A stretch of 64,000 bases of DNA from positions 2,416,001 through 2,480,000 of the forward strand of contig NZ_CP019724.1 in the NCBI RefSeq assembly GCF_002005225.1, written 5' to 3'. The translations under genes and the position numbers were made by a program. Below are positions 43,476 to 54,500 of the stretch, in pieces. Position 1 is the first letter of the stretch. The number at the start of each line of letters is the position of its first letter. The notes under the pieces were generated by a model. The model searched no databases, was not told the DNA's origin, and was given only the letters and a program-made list of their open reading frames with translations. The DNA is from Streptomyces pactum. Lineage in GTDB: Bacteria; Actinomycetota; Actinomycetes; Streptomycetales; Streptomycetaceae.

Positions 43476-44021
43476 TCAAAACCCCCCGTTCCGTTCCGTA
43501 TCCTGTGCCCGCTCATTCCCGGTCTGTTCGCCCGCAAGCTCCCTCAAAAGGAGTGCGAGTACGCTCCGTACACTCTCCATACGAATTTCCGCGCGGTCGC
43601 CGTTCAACCGCAGCGCCTCCACTTTTCCGCCACGGGCGGAAGGGTCGTCTGCTCCGAAGGGCCCGTCGACGGCCACGAAGACCGTCCCGACGGGCTGTCC
43701 GTCCTGGGCGTCCGGGCCCGCGACGCCCGTCGTCGCTATGCCCCAGTCGGCGCCCAGCGCCTTGCGCACGCCTGCCGCCATCCGGGCGGCGACCTGCGGA
43801 TCCACCGCTCCACGCGCCGTGAGCAACCCGGCATCGACGCCGAGCAGTTCCCGCTTCAGCTCCGTCGCGTAGGCGGTCACCGATCCCCGGAAGGCCTTGG
43901 ACGCGCCGGGAACCGCGGTGATGGCGGCCGCCACCATTCCGCCGGTCAGCGACTCGGCGACCGCCAGGGTCTCGCCCCTGACGGTGAGTAGTCGCACCAC
44001 GTCGGCGGCCGTGGAACTCAA
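43476..44021 (-). CDS. cinA: CinA C-terminal domain protein (nicotinamide-nucleotide amidase type)
   Basis: This 181-aa protein corresponds to the CinA amidase domain alone: LAVAESLTGGMVAAAITAVPGASKAFRGS and GIATTGVAGPDAQDGQPVGTVFVAV. The N-terminal MoCF-like domain of full CinA is absent. It hydrolyses the amide of NMN in pyridine nucleotide recycling. The start is a TTG overlapping the pgsA stop (TTGA), with GGAG eight bases upstream. Confidence 0.92.
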   Translation of the reverse strand: MSSTAADVVRLLTVRGETLAVAESLTGGMVAAAITAVPGASKAFRGSVTAYATELKRELLGVDAGLLTARGAVDPQVAARMAAGVRKALGADWGIATTGVAGPDAQDGQPVGTVFVAVDGPFGADDPSARGGKVEALRLNGDRAEIRMESVRSVLALLLRELAGEQTGNERAQDTERNGGF

Positions 44022-44836
44022 CCTTCCGTCTCCTTCAACGCCGCACGGCGCTCGGCAATTCCTTGACGGCGCAGCACAATGGCCTGCTTCACATAGTCCA
44101 GTCCGGTCGCCACGGTCAGGACAACCGCCGCCGCCATCACCCAGAACCTCAGGGTGGCCAAGGGCCCCGTCAGTGCCAGGACGTACATGCCGACGGCGAT
44201 GCCCTGGGTGAGGGTCTTGAGTTTGCCGCCCCGGCTCGCCGGGATGACTCCGTACCGGATGACCACGAAACGCAGGACGGTGATCCCGAGTTCCCGGCCG
44301 AGGATGACGGCCGTCACCCACCACGGCAGATCGCCCAGTGCGGACAGACAGACGAGCGCAGCCCCCATGATCGCCTTGTCGGCGATGGGGTCCGCGATCT
44401 TCCCGAAGTCGGTGACGAGGTTGTAGGCGCGCGCCAGGTGGCCGTCGAAGAGGTCCGTGATCATGGCTACGGCGAAGGCCGCCCAGGCGAACGAGCGCCA
44501 GGCCGGGTCGTACCCGCCGTTGCCGAGCATCAGCGCGACGAAGGCCGGCACGAGGAGCAGCCGGAGCATCGTCAGCAGGTTGGCGACGTTCCACACGCTG
44601 GCCTGGTTGACGGCGGCGGCCGCGATCTTGCCGCCGCGCCCGGTGGCACCGCCCTCGGTCGCACCCCGCTCGGCCGTAACCCGCTCGGCCGCACCCCGCT
44701 CGGCCGCACCCTTGTCCGCCGCACCCCTGGAAGGCGTACGCTCCGTCGGTTCCTGCGCCGCGCCAGTGGCACCGCGGGGGCCGGCCCTGCGCGCGCCGGA
44801 GGAGCCGCCCGCAGCGGACGCCGGGACTCCGGTCAT
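44018..44836 (-). CDS. pgsA: CDP-diacylglycerol-glycerol-3-phosphate 3-phosphatidyltransferase
   Basis: This 272-aa membrane enzyme makes phosphatidylglycerol phosphate. The CDP-alcohol transferase motif is complete: Asp128, DG 131-132, AR 135-136, Gly145, Asp149, Asp153 in [27 protein letters not shown] (given in parts). The first 75 residues are a low-complexity extension with repeated GAAER units. The ATG overlaps the rimO stop (ATGA). It is the middle gene of rimO-pgsA-cinA. Confidence 0.94.
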   Translation of the reverse strand: MTGVPASAAGGSSGARRAGPRGATGAAQEPTERTPSRGAADKGAAERGAAERVTAERGATEGGATGRGGKIAAAAVNQASVWNVANLLTMLRLLLVPAFVALMLGNGGYDPAWRSFAWAAFAVAMITDLFDGHLARAYNLVTDFGKIADPIADKAIMGAALVCLSALGDLPWWVTAVILGRELGITVLRFVVIRYGVIPASRGGKLKTLTQGIAVGMYVLALTGPLATLRFWVMAAAVVLTVATGLDYVKQAIVLRRQGIAERRAALKETEG

Positions 44837-46314
44837 CTGCCGGCCTCCTCACTCCACTCGGGCGACTCCAGCAGCGGTTCGGCCACCAGGTCGACACCCT
44901 CCGTACCGACCACCTTCGCGTCGACCATACGACCGACACTCATGCCTTCGCCGCTCGTGAGCACCACCTGGCCGTCCGTCTCCGGCGCCTGGTGCTCCGC
45001 GCGGCCGCGCACGCCGTCCCCCTCGTCGACGGACTCCACGGACTCGACGAGCACGCGCACGGTCGCGCCGACGCGCTCCTCGGCCCGCTGCGAGACGAGT
45101 TCCTCGGCCAGGCGGGACACGCGTGCCAGTCGCTCGGCGACGATGTCCTCGTCCAGCTTGTCGCCGTAGGTCGCCGCCTCGGTGCCCTCCTCGTCCGAGT
45201 ATCCGAAGACCCCGATGGCGTCCAGCCGCGCGTGGGTCAGGAACCGCTCCAACTCGGCGAGGTCCGACTCGGACTCGCCGGGGAAGCCCACGATGAAGTT
45301 GGAGCGCACGCCGGCCTCGGGAGCCTTGCTCCGGATGGTGTCCAGCAGTTCCAGGAAGCGGTCCGTGTCGCCGAAGCGGCGCATCGCGCGCAGCACGTTC
45401 GGCGCGGAGTGCTGGAAGGAGAGGTCGAAGTAGGGCGTGACCTTCGGGGTGGAGGTCAGTACGTCGATGAGACCGGGGCGCATCTCGGCCGGCTGGAGGT
45501 AGCTGACGCGCACACGCTCGATGCCGTCGACGTCGGCGAGGTTCGGCAGCAGCGACTCCAGCAGGCGGATGTCGCCGAGGTCCTTGCCGTAGGAGGTGTT
45601 GTTCTCGGAGACCAGCATGATCTCCTTGACGCCCTGCTCGGCCAGCCACCGGGTCTCGTTCAGCACGTCGCTCGGGCGGCGCGAGATGAAGGAGCCGCGG
45701 AAGGACGGGATGGCGCAGAAGGAGCAGCGCCGGTCGCAGCCGGAGGCCAGCTTCACCGAGGCGACCGGGGAGCCGTCCAGGCGGCGGCGCAGGGGCGCGC
45801 GGGGCCCGGAGGCCGGGGCGACGCCCTCGGGGAGGTCGGTCGGGCCGTGCCCCGGCAGGGCGACGGAGGCACCGGCCTCCTGGCGCTCGGCGGGGCTGAT
45901 CGGCAGCAGCTTGCGCCGGTCGCGCGGGGTGTGGGCGGCGTGGATGCCGCCGTTCAGGATGGTCTGCAGGCGGTCGGAGATGTCGGTGTAGTCGTCGAAG
46001 CCGAGTACACCGTCGGCCTCGGGAAGCGCCTCGGCGAGCTCCTTGCCGTACCGCTCGGCCATGCAGCCCACCGCCACCACGGCCTGCGTTCTGCCGTGCC
46101 CCTTGAGGTCGTTGGCCTCCAGGAGGGCGTCCACGGAGTCCTTCTTGGCGGCCTCGACGAAGCCGCACGTGTTCACGACGGCGACGTCCGCTTCCTCGGC
46201 GTCATCGACGAGCTTCCAGCCGTCCGCCTCCAGACGGCCTGCGAGCTCCTCCGAGTCCACCTCGTTGCGGGCGCAGCCAAGAGTGACGAGTGCGACGGTA
46301 CGGCTTTCAGGCAT
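44833..46314 (-). CDS. rimO: Ribosomal protein S12 methylthiotransferase
   Basis: This 493-aa radical-SAM enzyme methylthiolates Asp of ribosomal protein S12. The N-terminal cluster ligands are Cys14, Cys50 and Cys84. The radical-[11 protein letters not shown] supplies Cys193, Cys197 and Cys200. A C-terminal TRAM domain follows. An insert of about 40 residues (about 130-180) precedes the SAM core. ATG 46314 has no clear ribosome-binding site; TAGTCT (plus AGACTA, 46322-46327) lies 7 nt upstream, so a leaderless mRNA is likely, as for its paralogue miaB. Confidence 0.94.
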   Translation of the reverse strand: MPESRTVALVTLGCARNEVDSEELAGRLEADGWKLVDDAEEADVAVVNTCGFVEAAKKDSVDALLEANDLKGHGRTQAVVAVGCMAERYGKELAEALPEADGVLGFDDYTDISDRLQTILNGGIHAAHTPRDRRKLLPISPAERQEAGASVALPGHGPTDLPEGVAPASGPRAPLRRRLDGSPVASVKLASGCDRRCSFCAIPSFRGSFISRRPSDVLNETRWLAEQGVKEIMLVSENNTSYGKDLGDIRLLESLLPNLADVDGIERVRVSYLQPAEMRPGLIDVLTSTPKVTPYFDLSFQHSAPNVLRAMRRFGDTDRFLELLDTIRSKAPEAGVRSNFIVGFPGESESDLAELERFLTHARLDAIGVFGYSDEEGTEAATYGDKLDEDIVAERLARVSRLAEELVSQRAEERVGATVRVLVESVESVDEGDGVRGRAEHQAPETDGQVVLTSGEGMSVGRMVDAKVVGTEGVDLVAEPLLESPEWSEEAGR

Positions 46315-46352
46315 GGGCTCAAGACTACTTCGTCCCGCCGACACCCCACGTC

Positions 46353-46384
46353 GACGGGGTTGCCCGATCTTGGACAACCCCGTC
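46353..46384 (-). terminator. Terminator between the RodZ-like gene and rimO
   Basis: A perfect 10-bp stem GACGGGGTTG/CAACCCCGTC (46353-46362 with 46375-46384) and a 12-nt loop lie 22 bp after the stop of the RodZ-like gene and just upstream of the rimO promoter. Confidence 0.8.
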
Positions 46385-46405
46385 CGCGTCGGCGCCTTCC
46401 GCGCC

Positions 46406-47281
46406 CTATCCGACCTGCGGGTCGCCCTTCGTGTACGTCAGGCGCTCCACGGAGCCCGGCTGGAAGTCGTCCTCGATCTTCTTGCCGTTGACGTAGAGCT
46501 GGATCGCGCCCGCGTTGCCGAGGACGAGGTCGACCTTCTCGTTGTCCTGGAAGGTCTTGGAGTCACCCTGCTTGAGCAGGCCGTCGAAGAGCAGCCGGCC
46601 GTTGTGGTCCTTCACGGAGATCCAGCTCGGGTCGTCGGTGGCGCTGATCTTGACCGTCACCTTGTCCCGCGGAGCGGCGGCGATGGCGCTGTCGGTCGGG
46701 TCGGGCTTCGGGTCGGCGGGCTTCTTCGGCTTGGCGCTCGGCGAGGCGGACTCGCCGGCCGACGGCTGGGAGCCCTCGGCGACGCTCACCTCGTTGCCTC
46801 CGTCGTCGCCCCCCTTGACGAAGGTGAAGCCGACGAAGCCGATCACCGCGACGATCGCGGCGACCATGGCGGCGGTCCAGTTGGGTCCGCGCCGCTCGGG
46901 ACGGATGCGTTCCGCCTCGAACAGGGGCGCGGCGGGTGTCGGCGCGGGGCGTCCGCCGTGGTCGGCGTCGAACTGCGCGAGCAGTGCGGCCGGGTCGAGC
47001 CCGACGGCCTTGGCCAGGGTCCTGATGTGACCGCGCGCGTAGACGTCGCCGCCGCAGGGCGTGAAGTCGTCCGCCTCGATGGCGTGCACGATGGCGATCC
47101 GGACGCGGGTGGCGGTGGTGATGTCGTCGACGGTCAGCCCGGCGGCGATCCGCGCCTGCTGCAGTGCGCGGCCGATGGAGGGGCGGGCTTCCTCGGAAAC
47201 GTCTTCAGAACGGTCTTCGGAAACGTCTTGGGACACGTCTTCGATCGGACGCTCGTCTTCAGGGGAGTTGCCGTTGGACAC
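46406..47281 (-). CDS. RodZ-like HTH/transmembrane protein
   Basis: This 291-aa protein has an N-terminal acidic segment with DVSQDVSED repeats (about 12-30), a RodZ-type HTH_25 domain ([27 protein letters not shown]; then [15 protein letters not shown]) and one transmembrane segment ([20 protein letters not shown]). A Ser/Pro/Lys linker and a C-terminal DUF4115 domain ([18 protein letters not shown]) follow. In other bacteria RodZ links MreB to the wall synthesis machinery. The GTG start has AAAGG 8 nt upstream. Confidence 0.88.
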   Translation of the reverse strand: MSNGNSPEDERPIEDVSQDVSEDRSEDVSEEARPSIGRALQQARIAAGLTVDDITTATRVRIAIVHAIEADDFTPCGGDVYARGHIRTLAKAVGLDPAALLAQFDADHGGRPAPTPAAPLFEAERIRPERRGPNWTAAMVAAIVAVIGFVGFTFVKGGDDGGNEVSVAEGSQPSAGESASPSAKPKKPADPKPDPTDSAIAAAPRDKVTVKISATDDPSWISVKDHNGRLLFDGLLKQGDSKTFQDNEKVDLVLGNAGAIQLYVNGKKIEDDFQPGSVERLTYTKGDPQVG

Positions 47282-47531
47282 GGGGGCGCCTTTCGAGCGT
47301 TAGCCGCCTGTGCTGGACGTTCAGTTTAGGGGGGCTGCAAACGGGTGGGGCAACCGGGCGACGGGACTTTGTACGCCATCGGAATGGCCTCGCGTCCCGA
47401 TGGTGGACTGCCTGTTTGTCATTTCCCTCAACTTGACGTACGCGAGGGGGGAACGGTTGCTCAATGATCCCTAACGGGTGAGTCACGATCGCCGCGGCCC
47501 TCCGTCGAAGGATCCCCTCGCGTACCGTTCC

Positions 47532-50288
47532 CTACCCTTCAGACTCCCCCCGGATCAGCGCGAGCACGCCGTCCAGCTCGTCAGGCTTCACAAGAACGTC
47601 ACGAGCCTTCGATCCCTCGCTCGGCCCGACGATGCTCCGCGACTCCATCAGGTCCATCAGCCGACCGGCCTTGGCGAAGCCGACGCGCAGCTTGCGCTGC
47701 AGCATGGAGGTCGAGCCGAACTGCGTGGAGACGACCAGTTCGGCGGCCTGGCAGAGCAGGTCGAGGTCGTCGCCGATGTCCTCGTCGATCTCCTTCTTCT
47801 GCTTGGTGCCGACCGTGACGTCGTCCCGGAAGACCGGCGCCATCTGGTCCTTGCAGTGCTGGACGACGACCGCGACCTCCTCCTCGGTCACGAACGCGCC
47901 CTGCATACGGGTCGGCTTGTTGGCGCCCATCGGCAGGAAGAGGCCGTCGCCCTTGCCGATCAGCTTCTCGGCACCGGGCTGGTCGAGGATGACCCGTGAG
48001 TCGGCCAGGGAGGACGTGGCGAAGGCGAGGCGGGAGGGCACGTTGGCCTTGATCAGGCCGGTGACGACGTCCACGGACGGCCGCTGGGTGGCGAGCACCA
48101 GGTGGATGCCGGCCGCCCGCGCGAGCTGCGTGATCCGCACGATGGCGTCCTCGACGTCCCGCGGCGCCACCATCATCAGGTCCGCCAGCTCGTCCACGAT
48201 CACCAGCAGGTACGGGTACGGCTGGAGCTCGCGCTCACTGCCCTCGGGCGGCTTGACCTTGCCCTCGCGCACCGCGCGGTTGAAGTCGTCGATGTGCCGG
48301 TAGCCGTAGGCCGCGAGGTCGTCGTAGCGCAGGTCCATCTCCCGTACGACCCACTGGAGCGCCTCCGCGGCCCGCTTCGGGTTGGTGATGATCGGGGTGA
48401 TCAGGTGCGGGATGCCCTCGTACGCGGTCAGCTCGACGCGCTTGGGGTCGACCAGGATCATCCGGACGTCCTCGGGGGTCGCCCGCATCATGATCGAGGT
48501 GATCAGGCAGTTGATGCAGGACGACTTGCCGGAGCCGGTGGCGCCGGCGACCAGCATGTGCGGCATCTTCGCCAGCGAGTGCATGACGTAACCGCCCTCG
48601 ACGTCCTTGCCGAAGGCGACCAGCATCGGGTCGTCGTCCTCCGCGGACTCCGCGAGGCGCAGCACGTCGCCGAGGTTGACCATCTCCCGGTCGGTGTTGG
48701 GGATCTCGATGCCGACCGCGGACTTGCCGGGGATCGGGCTGATGATCCGCACGTCGGGGCTGGCGACGGCGTACGCGATGTTCTTGGCCAGTGCGGTGAT
48801 CCGCTCGACCTTCACGGCGGGACCGAGCTCGACCTCGTAGCGCGTGACCGTCGGCCCGCGGGTGAAGCCGGTGACGGCGGCGTCGACCTTGAACTCGGTG
48901 AAGACGGTGGTCAGCGAGGCGACTATGGCGTCGTTGGCGGCGCTGCGCGCCTTGCCGGGGCCGCCGCGGGTCAGCATGTCGAGGGCCGGCAGGGAGTAGG
49001 TGATGTCGCCGGAGAGCTGAAGCTGCTCGGCGCGCGGCGGCAGGTCCCGCTCCTTGGGGAACGGGGTCTTGGTGAGGTCGGCGACCACCGCCGTGCCCTG
49101 ATCCGAGTCGTCCTTGTGCGCCTTGCCCTGCTTGAGCTTCCCGGGCTGCGGGCGCGCGGCCGGCACCGGCGTCGGGGTCGGCGTCGTCGACTCGCGGTCC
49201 CCCGTACTCACGCCCTGGGTGAGGTCGGCGACCACGGGCGAGGGCGGCATGCCGTGCAGCACGGCGCCGTCGAGCGCGGCGGCGGCCGCGGTGGCGACGT
49301 CCACGGCGTCCATCGGCCGGTTCATCTCGGGCTGCGACACGGCGGACCGCCGGGGCCGGCCGCGACGCCGGGTGAACGCCTCCTCCTCGACCGCGTCGGG
49401 GTCGTACGGCTCCGCGGCCGCTCCCCCGCGCCTGCGGGCCTTCGCCGGCAGCGCCTCGCGCCACTGCTCCTCGTAGCGTTCGTCGTCCGCGCCGAACGCG
49501 TCGGCCTCCGCCTCCGGATCACGTACGAGCCCGAGCCGGACACCCAGCAGCCGCAGCCGCTGCGGGACGGCGTTGACCGGGGTGGCCGTGACGACCAGCA
49601 GCCCGAAGACCGTCAGCAGCACCAGCAGCGGCACGGCCAGGACGTCGGTCATCGTGTACGACAACGGGGTCGCCGCGCCCCAGCCGATGAGGCCGCCGGC
49701 GTCCCTTATGGCCTGCATGCCGTCGCCGCGGGCCGGTGAGCCGCAGGCGATGTGCACCTGGCCGAGGACGCCGATGACGAGTGCGGACAGGCCGATCACG
49801 ATCCGGCCGTTGGCCTCGGGTTTCTCGGGGTGCCGGATCAGCCGCACGGCGATGGCGCCGAGCAGGATGGGCACCAGCAGGTCCAGCCGCCCGAAGGCAC
49901 CGGTCACCAGGATCTCGACGAGGTCGCCGACGGGGCCCTTGAGGTCGGCCCAGGTGCCCGCGGCGACGATCAGCGCCATGCCTAGCAGCAGCAGCGCGAC
50001 GCCGTCCTTGCGGTGCGCCGGGTCGAGGTTCTTCGCGCCCTGCCCTATGCCGCGGAAGACGGCACCGACGGCGTGCGCGACACCCAGCCAGAGGGCGCGT
50101 ACAAGCCGGTAGACGCCTCCGGTGGGGCTGGGTGCCGGTGCGGGCGCGGGCTTCTTCGCCGCGGCCTTCCTGGCGGGCGCCTTCTTCGCGGGCGCCCTCT
50201 TCGCAGCGGCCTTCTTCGCCGGAGCCTTCGCGGGAGCGGCCGCCTTCTTCGCGGGCTGCTTCTTGGCTGCGGAGGGACGTGAGGCCAT
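47532..50288 (-). CDS. ftsK: DNA translocase FtsK
   Basis: This 918-aa chromosome translocase begins with a Lys/Ala/Pro-rich histone-like tail (PAKKAAAPAKAPAKKAAAK). About four membrane segments (about 90-210) and an acidic linker follow, then the FtsK motor. Walker A is GATGSGKSS (582-590, Lys588) and Walker B IVDELADLMM. The C-terminal gamma winged helix (about 850-915) reads KPDELDGVLALI at its end. It moves DNA through sporulation septa. ATG 50288 (MASRPSAAKK) is chosen; a GTG at 50324 adds twelve residues. Confidence 0.95.
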   Translation of the reverse strand: MASRPSAAKKQPAKKAAAPAKAPAKKAAAKRAPAKKAPARKAAAKKPAPAPAPSPTGGVYRLVRALWLGVAHAVGAVFRGIGQGAKNLDPAHRKDGVALLLLGMALIVAAGTWADLKGPVGDLVEILVTGAFGRLDLLVPILLGAIAVRLIRHPEKPEANGRIVIGLSALVIGVLGQVHIACGSPARGDGMQAIRDAGGLIGWGAATPLSYTMTDVLAVPLLVLLTVFGLLVVTATPVNAVPQRLRLLGVRLGLVRDPEAEADAFGADDERYEEQWREALPAKARRRGGAAAEPYDPDAVEEEAFTRRRGRPRRSAVSQPEMNRPMDAVDVATAAAAALDGAVLHGMPPSPVVADLTQGVSTGDRESTTPTPTPVPAARPQPGKLKQGKAHKDDSDQGTAVVADLTKTPFPKERDLPPRAEQLQLSGDITYSLPALDMLTRGGPGKARSAANDAIVASLTTVFTEFKVDAAVTGFTRGPTVTRYEVELGPAVKVERITALAKNIAYAVASPDVRIISPIPGKSAVGIEIPNTDREMVNLGDVLRLAESAEDDDPMLVAFGKDVEGGYVMHSLAKMPHMLVAGATGSGKSSCINCLITSIMMRATPEDVRMILVDPKRVELTAYEGIPHLITPIITNPKRAAEALQWVVREMDLRYDDLAAYGYRHIDDFNRAVREGKVKPPEGSERELQPYPYLLVIVDELADLMMVAPRDVEDAIVRITQLARAAGIHLVLATQRPSVDVVTGLIKANVPSRLAFATSSLADSRVILDQPGAEKLIGKGDGLFLPMGANKPTRMQGAFVTEEEVAVVVQHCKDQMAPVFRDDVTVGTKQKKEIDEDIGDDLDLLCQAAELVVSTQFGSTSMLQRKLRVGFAKAGRLMDLMESRSIVGPSEGSKARDVLVKPDELDGVLALIRGESEG

Positions 50289-50446
50289 AGGTGTGAGGTT
50301 ACCGGGGGAGACGGCGGTCGACACGTGTGCCTACCGCTTCACCCGTTCGTGTCGTCGGCGCGAGTGACCGGAACTGACGCCCGCGGTACAGACGCTGACA
50401 TGTCCTCACGGGCGGGCCCCACCGAGACTCGGCCCGCCTTCGGAGC

Positions 50447-51121
50447 TCAGTTGACCGTGGCCTGTCCTCCGGACGTCCCCGGCTCCAGGGCGTCCAGAGC
50501 CCGACGCAGTCCGGTGAGCTTGCGTTCCAGATGGGCCGCCGTCGCCACCGCGGCCGCGTCCGTCGACTCGTCGCCGAGCTGCTTGGAGAGCGCCTCGGCC
50601 TGCTCCTCCACGGCAGCCAGCCGCGCCGACAGCTCGGCGAGCAGCCCCGCCGGCTCCTTGGTCTCGCCGGCCGTCGCCTTGCCGCCGCCCTCCAACTGGA
50701 GCCGCAGCAGCGCCGCCTGCTCACGGAGCTGGCAGTTCTTCATGTACAGCTCGACGAAGACGGAGACCTTGGCGCGCAGCACCCAGGGGTCGAACGGCTT
50801 GGAGATGTAGTCCACCGCGCCCGCCGCGTACCCCCGGAAGGTGTGGTGCGGGCCGTGGTTGATCGCGGTGAGGAAGATGATCGGGATGTCCCGGGTCCGC
50901 TCCCGCCGCTTGATGTGCGCGGCGGTTTCGAATCCGTCCATGCCCGGCATCTGGACGTCCAGCAGAATGACCGCGAAGTCGTCCGTGAGCAGTGCTTTGA
51001 GCGCTTCCTCCCCGGACGATGCCCGCACCAGCGTCTGATCGAGCGCCGAGAGGATCGCCTCCAGCGCCAGCAGATTCTCCGGCCGGTCATCGACCAGGAG
51101 GATCTTGGCCTTCTGCACCAT
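50447..51121 (-). CDS. osaB: Response regulator OsaB-type
   Basis: This 224-aa protein has an N-terminal receiver domain with DD at 11-12, phospho-acceptor Asp55 (ILLDVQMPGMDG) and Lys of SKPFD near 105. A long Ala/Glu-rich coiled coil replaces a DNA-binding domain (LREQAALLRLQLEGG ... LAAVEEQAEALSKQLGDE). In S. coelicolor OsaB is required for aerial growth under osmotic stress. The start ATG has GGAGG eight bases upstream. It is encoded downstream of osaA on the same strand, 394 bp away. Confidence 0.9.
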   Translation of the reverse strand: MVQKAKILLVDDRPENLLALEAILSALDQTLVRASSGEEALKALLTDDFAVILLDVQMPGMDGFETAAHIKRRERTRDIPIIFLTAINHGPHHTFRGYAAGAVDYISKPFDPWVLRAKVSVFVELYMKNCQLREQAALLRLQLEGGGKATAGETKEPAGLLAELSARLAAVEEQAEALSKQLGDESTDAAAVATAAHLERKLTGLRRALDALEPGTSGGQATVN

Positions 51122-51515
51122 GGCCCGCCCTCCTCGCCCCGGCGTGGGGCCTCCCCTGTCCGCAGGACTTGGGGCAGCACCGGCGGGCGCCGCCCCAGGG
51201 GACGACTCCCTTGCGCCGCCCGTCCTTGTGCCGGTCATCGTAGCCGCACCCCGCCCGTCGCCACACCCTGTCACCGCGATGTCACTGTGCACGTAGCAGA
51301 AACGCAGCGGGAGATCAGAAGGTTCCCCGAATCCCGCACTTCTACACGGCTTCGGGCACACTGAGTCAGCAACTCCGCGTGAACGCCGAAGGTTCCCGCC
51401 ACGTGCGTGCACTCCACATTCGCACACTGCCCGGACGTGCCGCGCGGACGGTGCCCGTACGTACCGAGGGCACGCCGCCCGAACGTACCGTCCGGTGCCC
51501 GTCCGAACCTACTCC
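51122..51515. other. Intergenic stretch between osaA and osaB
   Basis: The 394 bp contain a hairpin GTGCCC/GGGCAC (51451-51456 with 51468-51473) just after osaA on its strand, which may end osaA transcripts. A TACGAT hexamer lies upstream of osaB on the minus strand, but I see no matching -35. An 87-aa minus-strand frame here has no recognisable domain. Confidence 0.5.
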
Positions 51516-54500
51516 TCACTCCTGCCGCATCCACTGCTGCATCACCGTCAGCAGGTGATCGGGGTCGACCGGCTTCGTCACGTAGTCGGACGCGCCCGAC
51601 TCGATCGCCTTCTCCCGGTCGCCCTTCATCGCCTTCGCGGTCAGCGCGATGATCGGCAGACCGGCGAACTGGGGCATCCGGCGGATCGCCGTGGTCGTGG
51701 CGTACCCGTCCATCTCGGGCATCATGATGTCCATCAGAACGACCGCCACGTCCTCGTGCTGCTCCAGGACCTCGATGCCCTCGCGTCCGTTCTCGGCGTA
51801 CAGCACGGAAAGGCCGTGCTGCTCCAGGACGCTGGTGAGCGCGAAGACGTTGCGGATGTCGTCGTCGACGATCAGCACCTTCTGCCCGCCGAACCGGATC
51901 CCCCGGTTCGGCGGCGTCTCCTCCTGTTCGGCGGCCGACCGCTGCTCCTGCGCCGCGAGCCGGTCCCGGGCCTCGGTCTCCGCGGCCGCCCTGCGGCGGC
52001 GCCGGAACAGCGCCGCGGCACCGTTCTGCGAGTCCTGGTACGACGTCACCTCGGCCGGCGGTTCGGTCTGCGCCCCCGACAGCTCGGTCAGCGCGCCCGG
52101 AGAGGCGAGCACCCCACCGGGCTCCAGGGCCGGAAGCGGCTGCTGGTAGCCGTGCGCGGGCAGCTCGCTCGGGTGCAGCGGCAGGTAGAGCGTGAACGTC
52201 GACCCGCGCCCCGGCTCGCTCTGCGCGTGGATCTCGCCGCCCAGCAACTGCGCGATCTCCCGCGAGATGGACAGTCCCAGACCCGTACCGCCGTACTTGC
52301 GGCTGGTGGTGCCGTCGGCCTGCTTGAACGCCTCGAAGATCACCCGCATCTTGCTCGCCGCGATCCCGATGCCGGTATCGCTCACGGAGAACGCGATCAG
52401 GTCCGCGTCCGGGTCGGTCATCGAACCGGCCTCCAGCAACTGCTCCCGGATGGCCTGCGGGACGTCGTCCCGGGCCGGCCGGATGACCAGCTCGACCGCC
52501 CCCGAATCGGTGAACTTCACCGCGTTGGACAGCAGGTTGCGCAACACCTGGAGGAGCCGCTGCTCGTCGGTGTGCAGCGTGGCGGGCAGCTCCGGCGACA
52601 CCCGCACCGACAGGTCCAGGCCCTTCTCCGCGGTCAGCGGCCGGAAGGTGGCCTCCACGTAGTCGACGAGCTGGACGAGCGCGATGCGCGTCGGGGAGAC
52701 GTCCATCTTGCCCGCCTCCACCTTCGACAGGTCGAGGATGTCGTTGATGAGCTGGAGCAGGTCGGAGCCGGCGCCGTGGATCGTCTCGGCGAACTCGACC
52801 TGCTTCGGGGACAGGTTCGCGTCGGCGTTGTCGGCGAGCAGCTTGGCCAGGATCAGCAGCGAGTTGAGCGGCGTACGCAGCTCGTGCGACATGTTGGCCA
52901 GGAACTCGCTCTTGTAGCGCATCGAGACCGCGAGCTGCTCCGCGCGCTCCTCCAGGACCTGCCGCGCCTCCTCGATCTCGGTGTTCTTCACCTCGATGTC
53001 GCGGTTCTGCTGCGCCAGCAGCTCGGCCTTCTCCTCCAGTTCGGCGTTGGACGACTGCAGCGCCTTCTGCCGCTGCTCCAACTCCTCCGACCGGTCCCGC
53101 AGTTGCTCGGTCAGCTCCTGCGACTGCTTCAGCAGCACCTCCGTCTTGGTGTTGACGGAGATGGTGTTGACGCTGGTCGCGATCATCTCGGCGATCTGGT
53201 TGAGGAAGTCCTTCTGGATCTGCGTGAACGGGGTGAAGGACGCCAGCTCGATGACGCCGAGCACCTGCCCCTCGAACAGCACCGGCAGGACGATCACCTG
53301 GGCGGGCGGAGCCTCACCGAGCCCGGAGGAGATCTTCAGATAGCCACTCGGCGCGTTCTCCACCAGGATCGTGCGCTTCTCCTGGGCGGCCGTGCCGACC
53401 AGCGCCTCGCCCGGCCGGAAGGACGTGGGCATGGAGCCCATCGAATAGCCGTACGAACCGAGCATGCGCAGCTCGTACTCCTCCTCGTCGGCGCCGGCCT
53501 GCTCCTGACCGTCGACATGCGGCATGGCGAGGAAGAACGCCCCGTGCTGCGCGGAGACCACCGGAGTGAGCTCGCTCATGATCAGCGAGGCCACGTCCTG
53601 GAGGTCCCGGCGGCCCTGCATCAGCGCGGAGATCCGGGCCAGATTGCCCTTGAGCCAGTCCTGCTCCTTGTTGGCGATCGTGGTGTCGCGCAGGTTGGCG
53701 ATCATCTTGTTGATGTAGTCCTGGAGCTCGGAGATCTCCCCGGAGGCGTCCACGTCGATCTTGAGATTCAGGTCGCCGCGCGTCACCGCGGTGGCCACAC
53801 GCGCGATGGCACGCACCTGCCGGGTGAGGTTCCCGGCCATCTCGTTCACGGACTCCGTCAGGTCCCGCCAGGTGCCGTCGACGTCGCGCACGCGCGCCTG
53901 ACCGCCGAGCTGCCCCTCCGTGCCCACCTCACGGGCCACGCGGGTGACCTCCTCGGCGAAGGAGGACAACTGGTCGACCATCGTGTTGATGGTCGTCTTC
54001 AGCTCCAGGATCTCGCCGCGCGCGTCGATGTCGATCTTCTTGGTCAGGTCGCCCTTGGCGATGGCCGTGGTGACCATGGCGATGTTGCGCACCTGACCGG
54101 TCAGGTTGGACGCCATCTGGTTCACCGACTCGGTGAGGTCCTTCCAGGTGCCGGCCACACCGGGCACGTGCGCCTGACCGCCGAGAATGCCGTCCGTGCC
54201 CACCTCGCGGGCCACCTTGGTGACCTGGTCGGCGAACGAGCTCAGCGTCTTCACCATGGTGTTGAACGTGTCGGCGAGCTGTGCGACCTCGCCGCGCGCC
54301 TCGATCGTCACCGTCCGCGTCAGGTCGCCGTTGGCGACGGCCGCGGCCACCTGGGAGATGTTCCGCACCTGGACGGTGAGGTTCTTCGCCATCAGGTTGA
54401 CGTTGTCGCTGAGGTCCTTCCAGATGCCCACGACACCGGGCACGTGCGCCTGACCACCGAGGATGCCCTCCGTGCCCACCTCACGGGCCACGCGCGTGAC

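Noticed and set aside
51271..51534. 87-aa minus-strand frame between osaA and osaB
   Set aside because: It overlaps the osaA 3' end and a hairpin region, and shows no domain.
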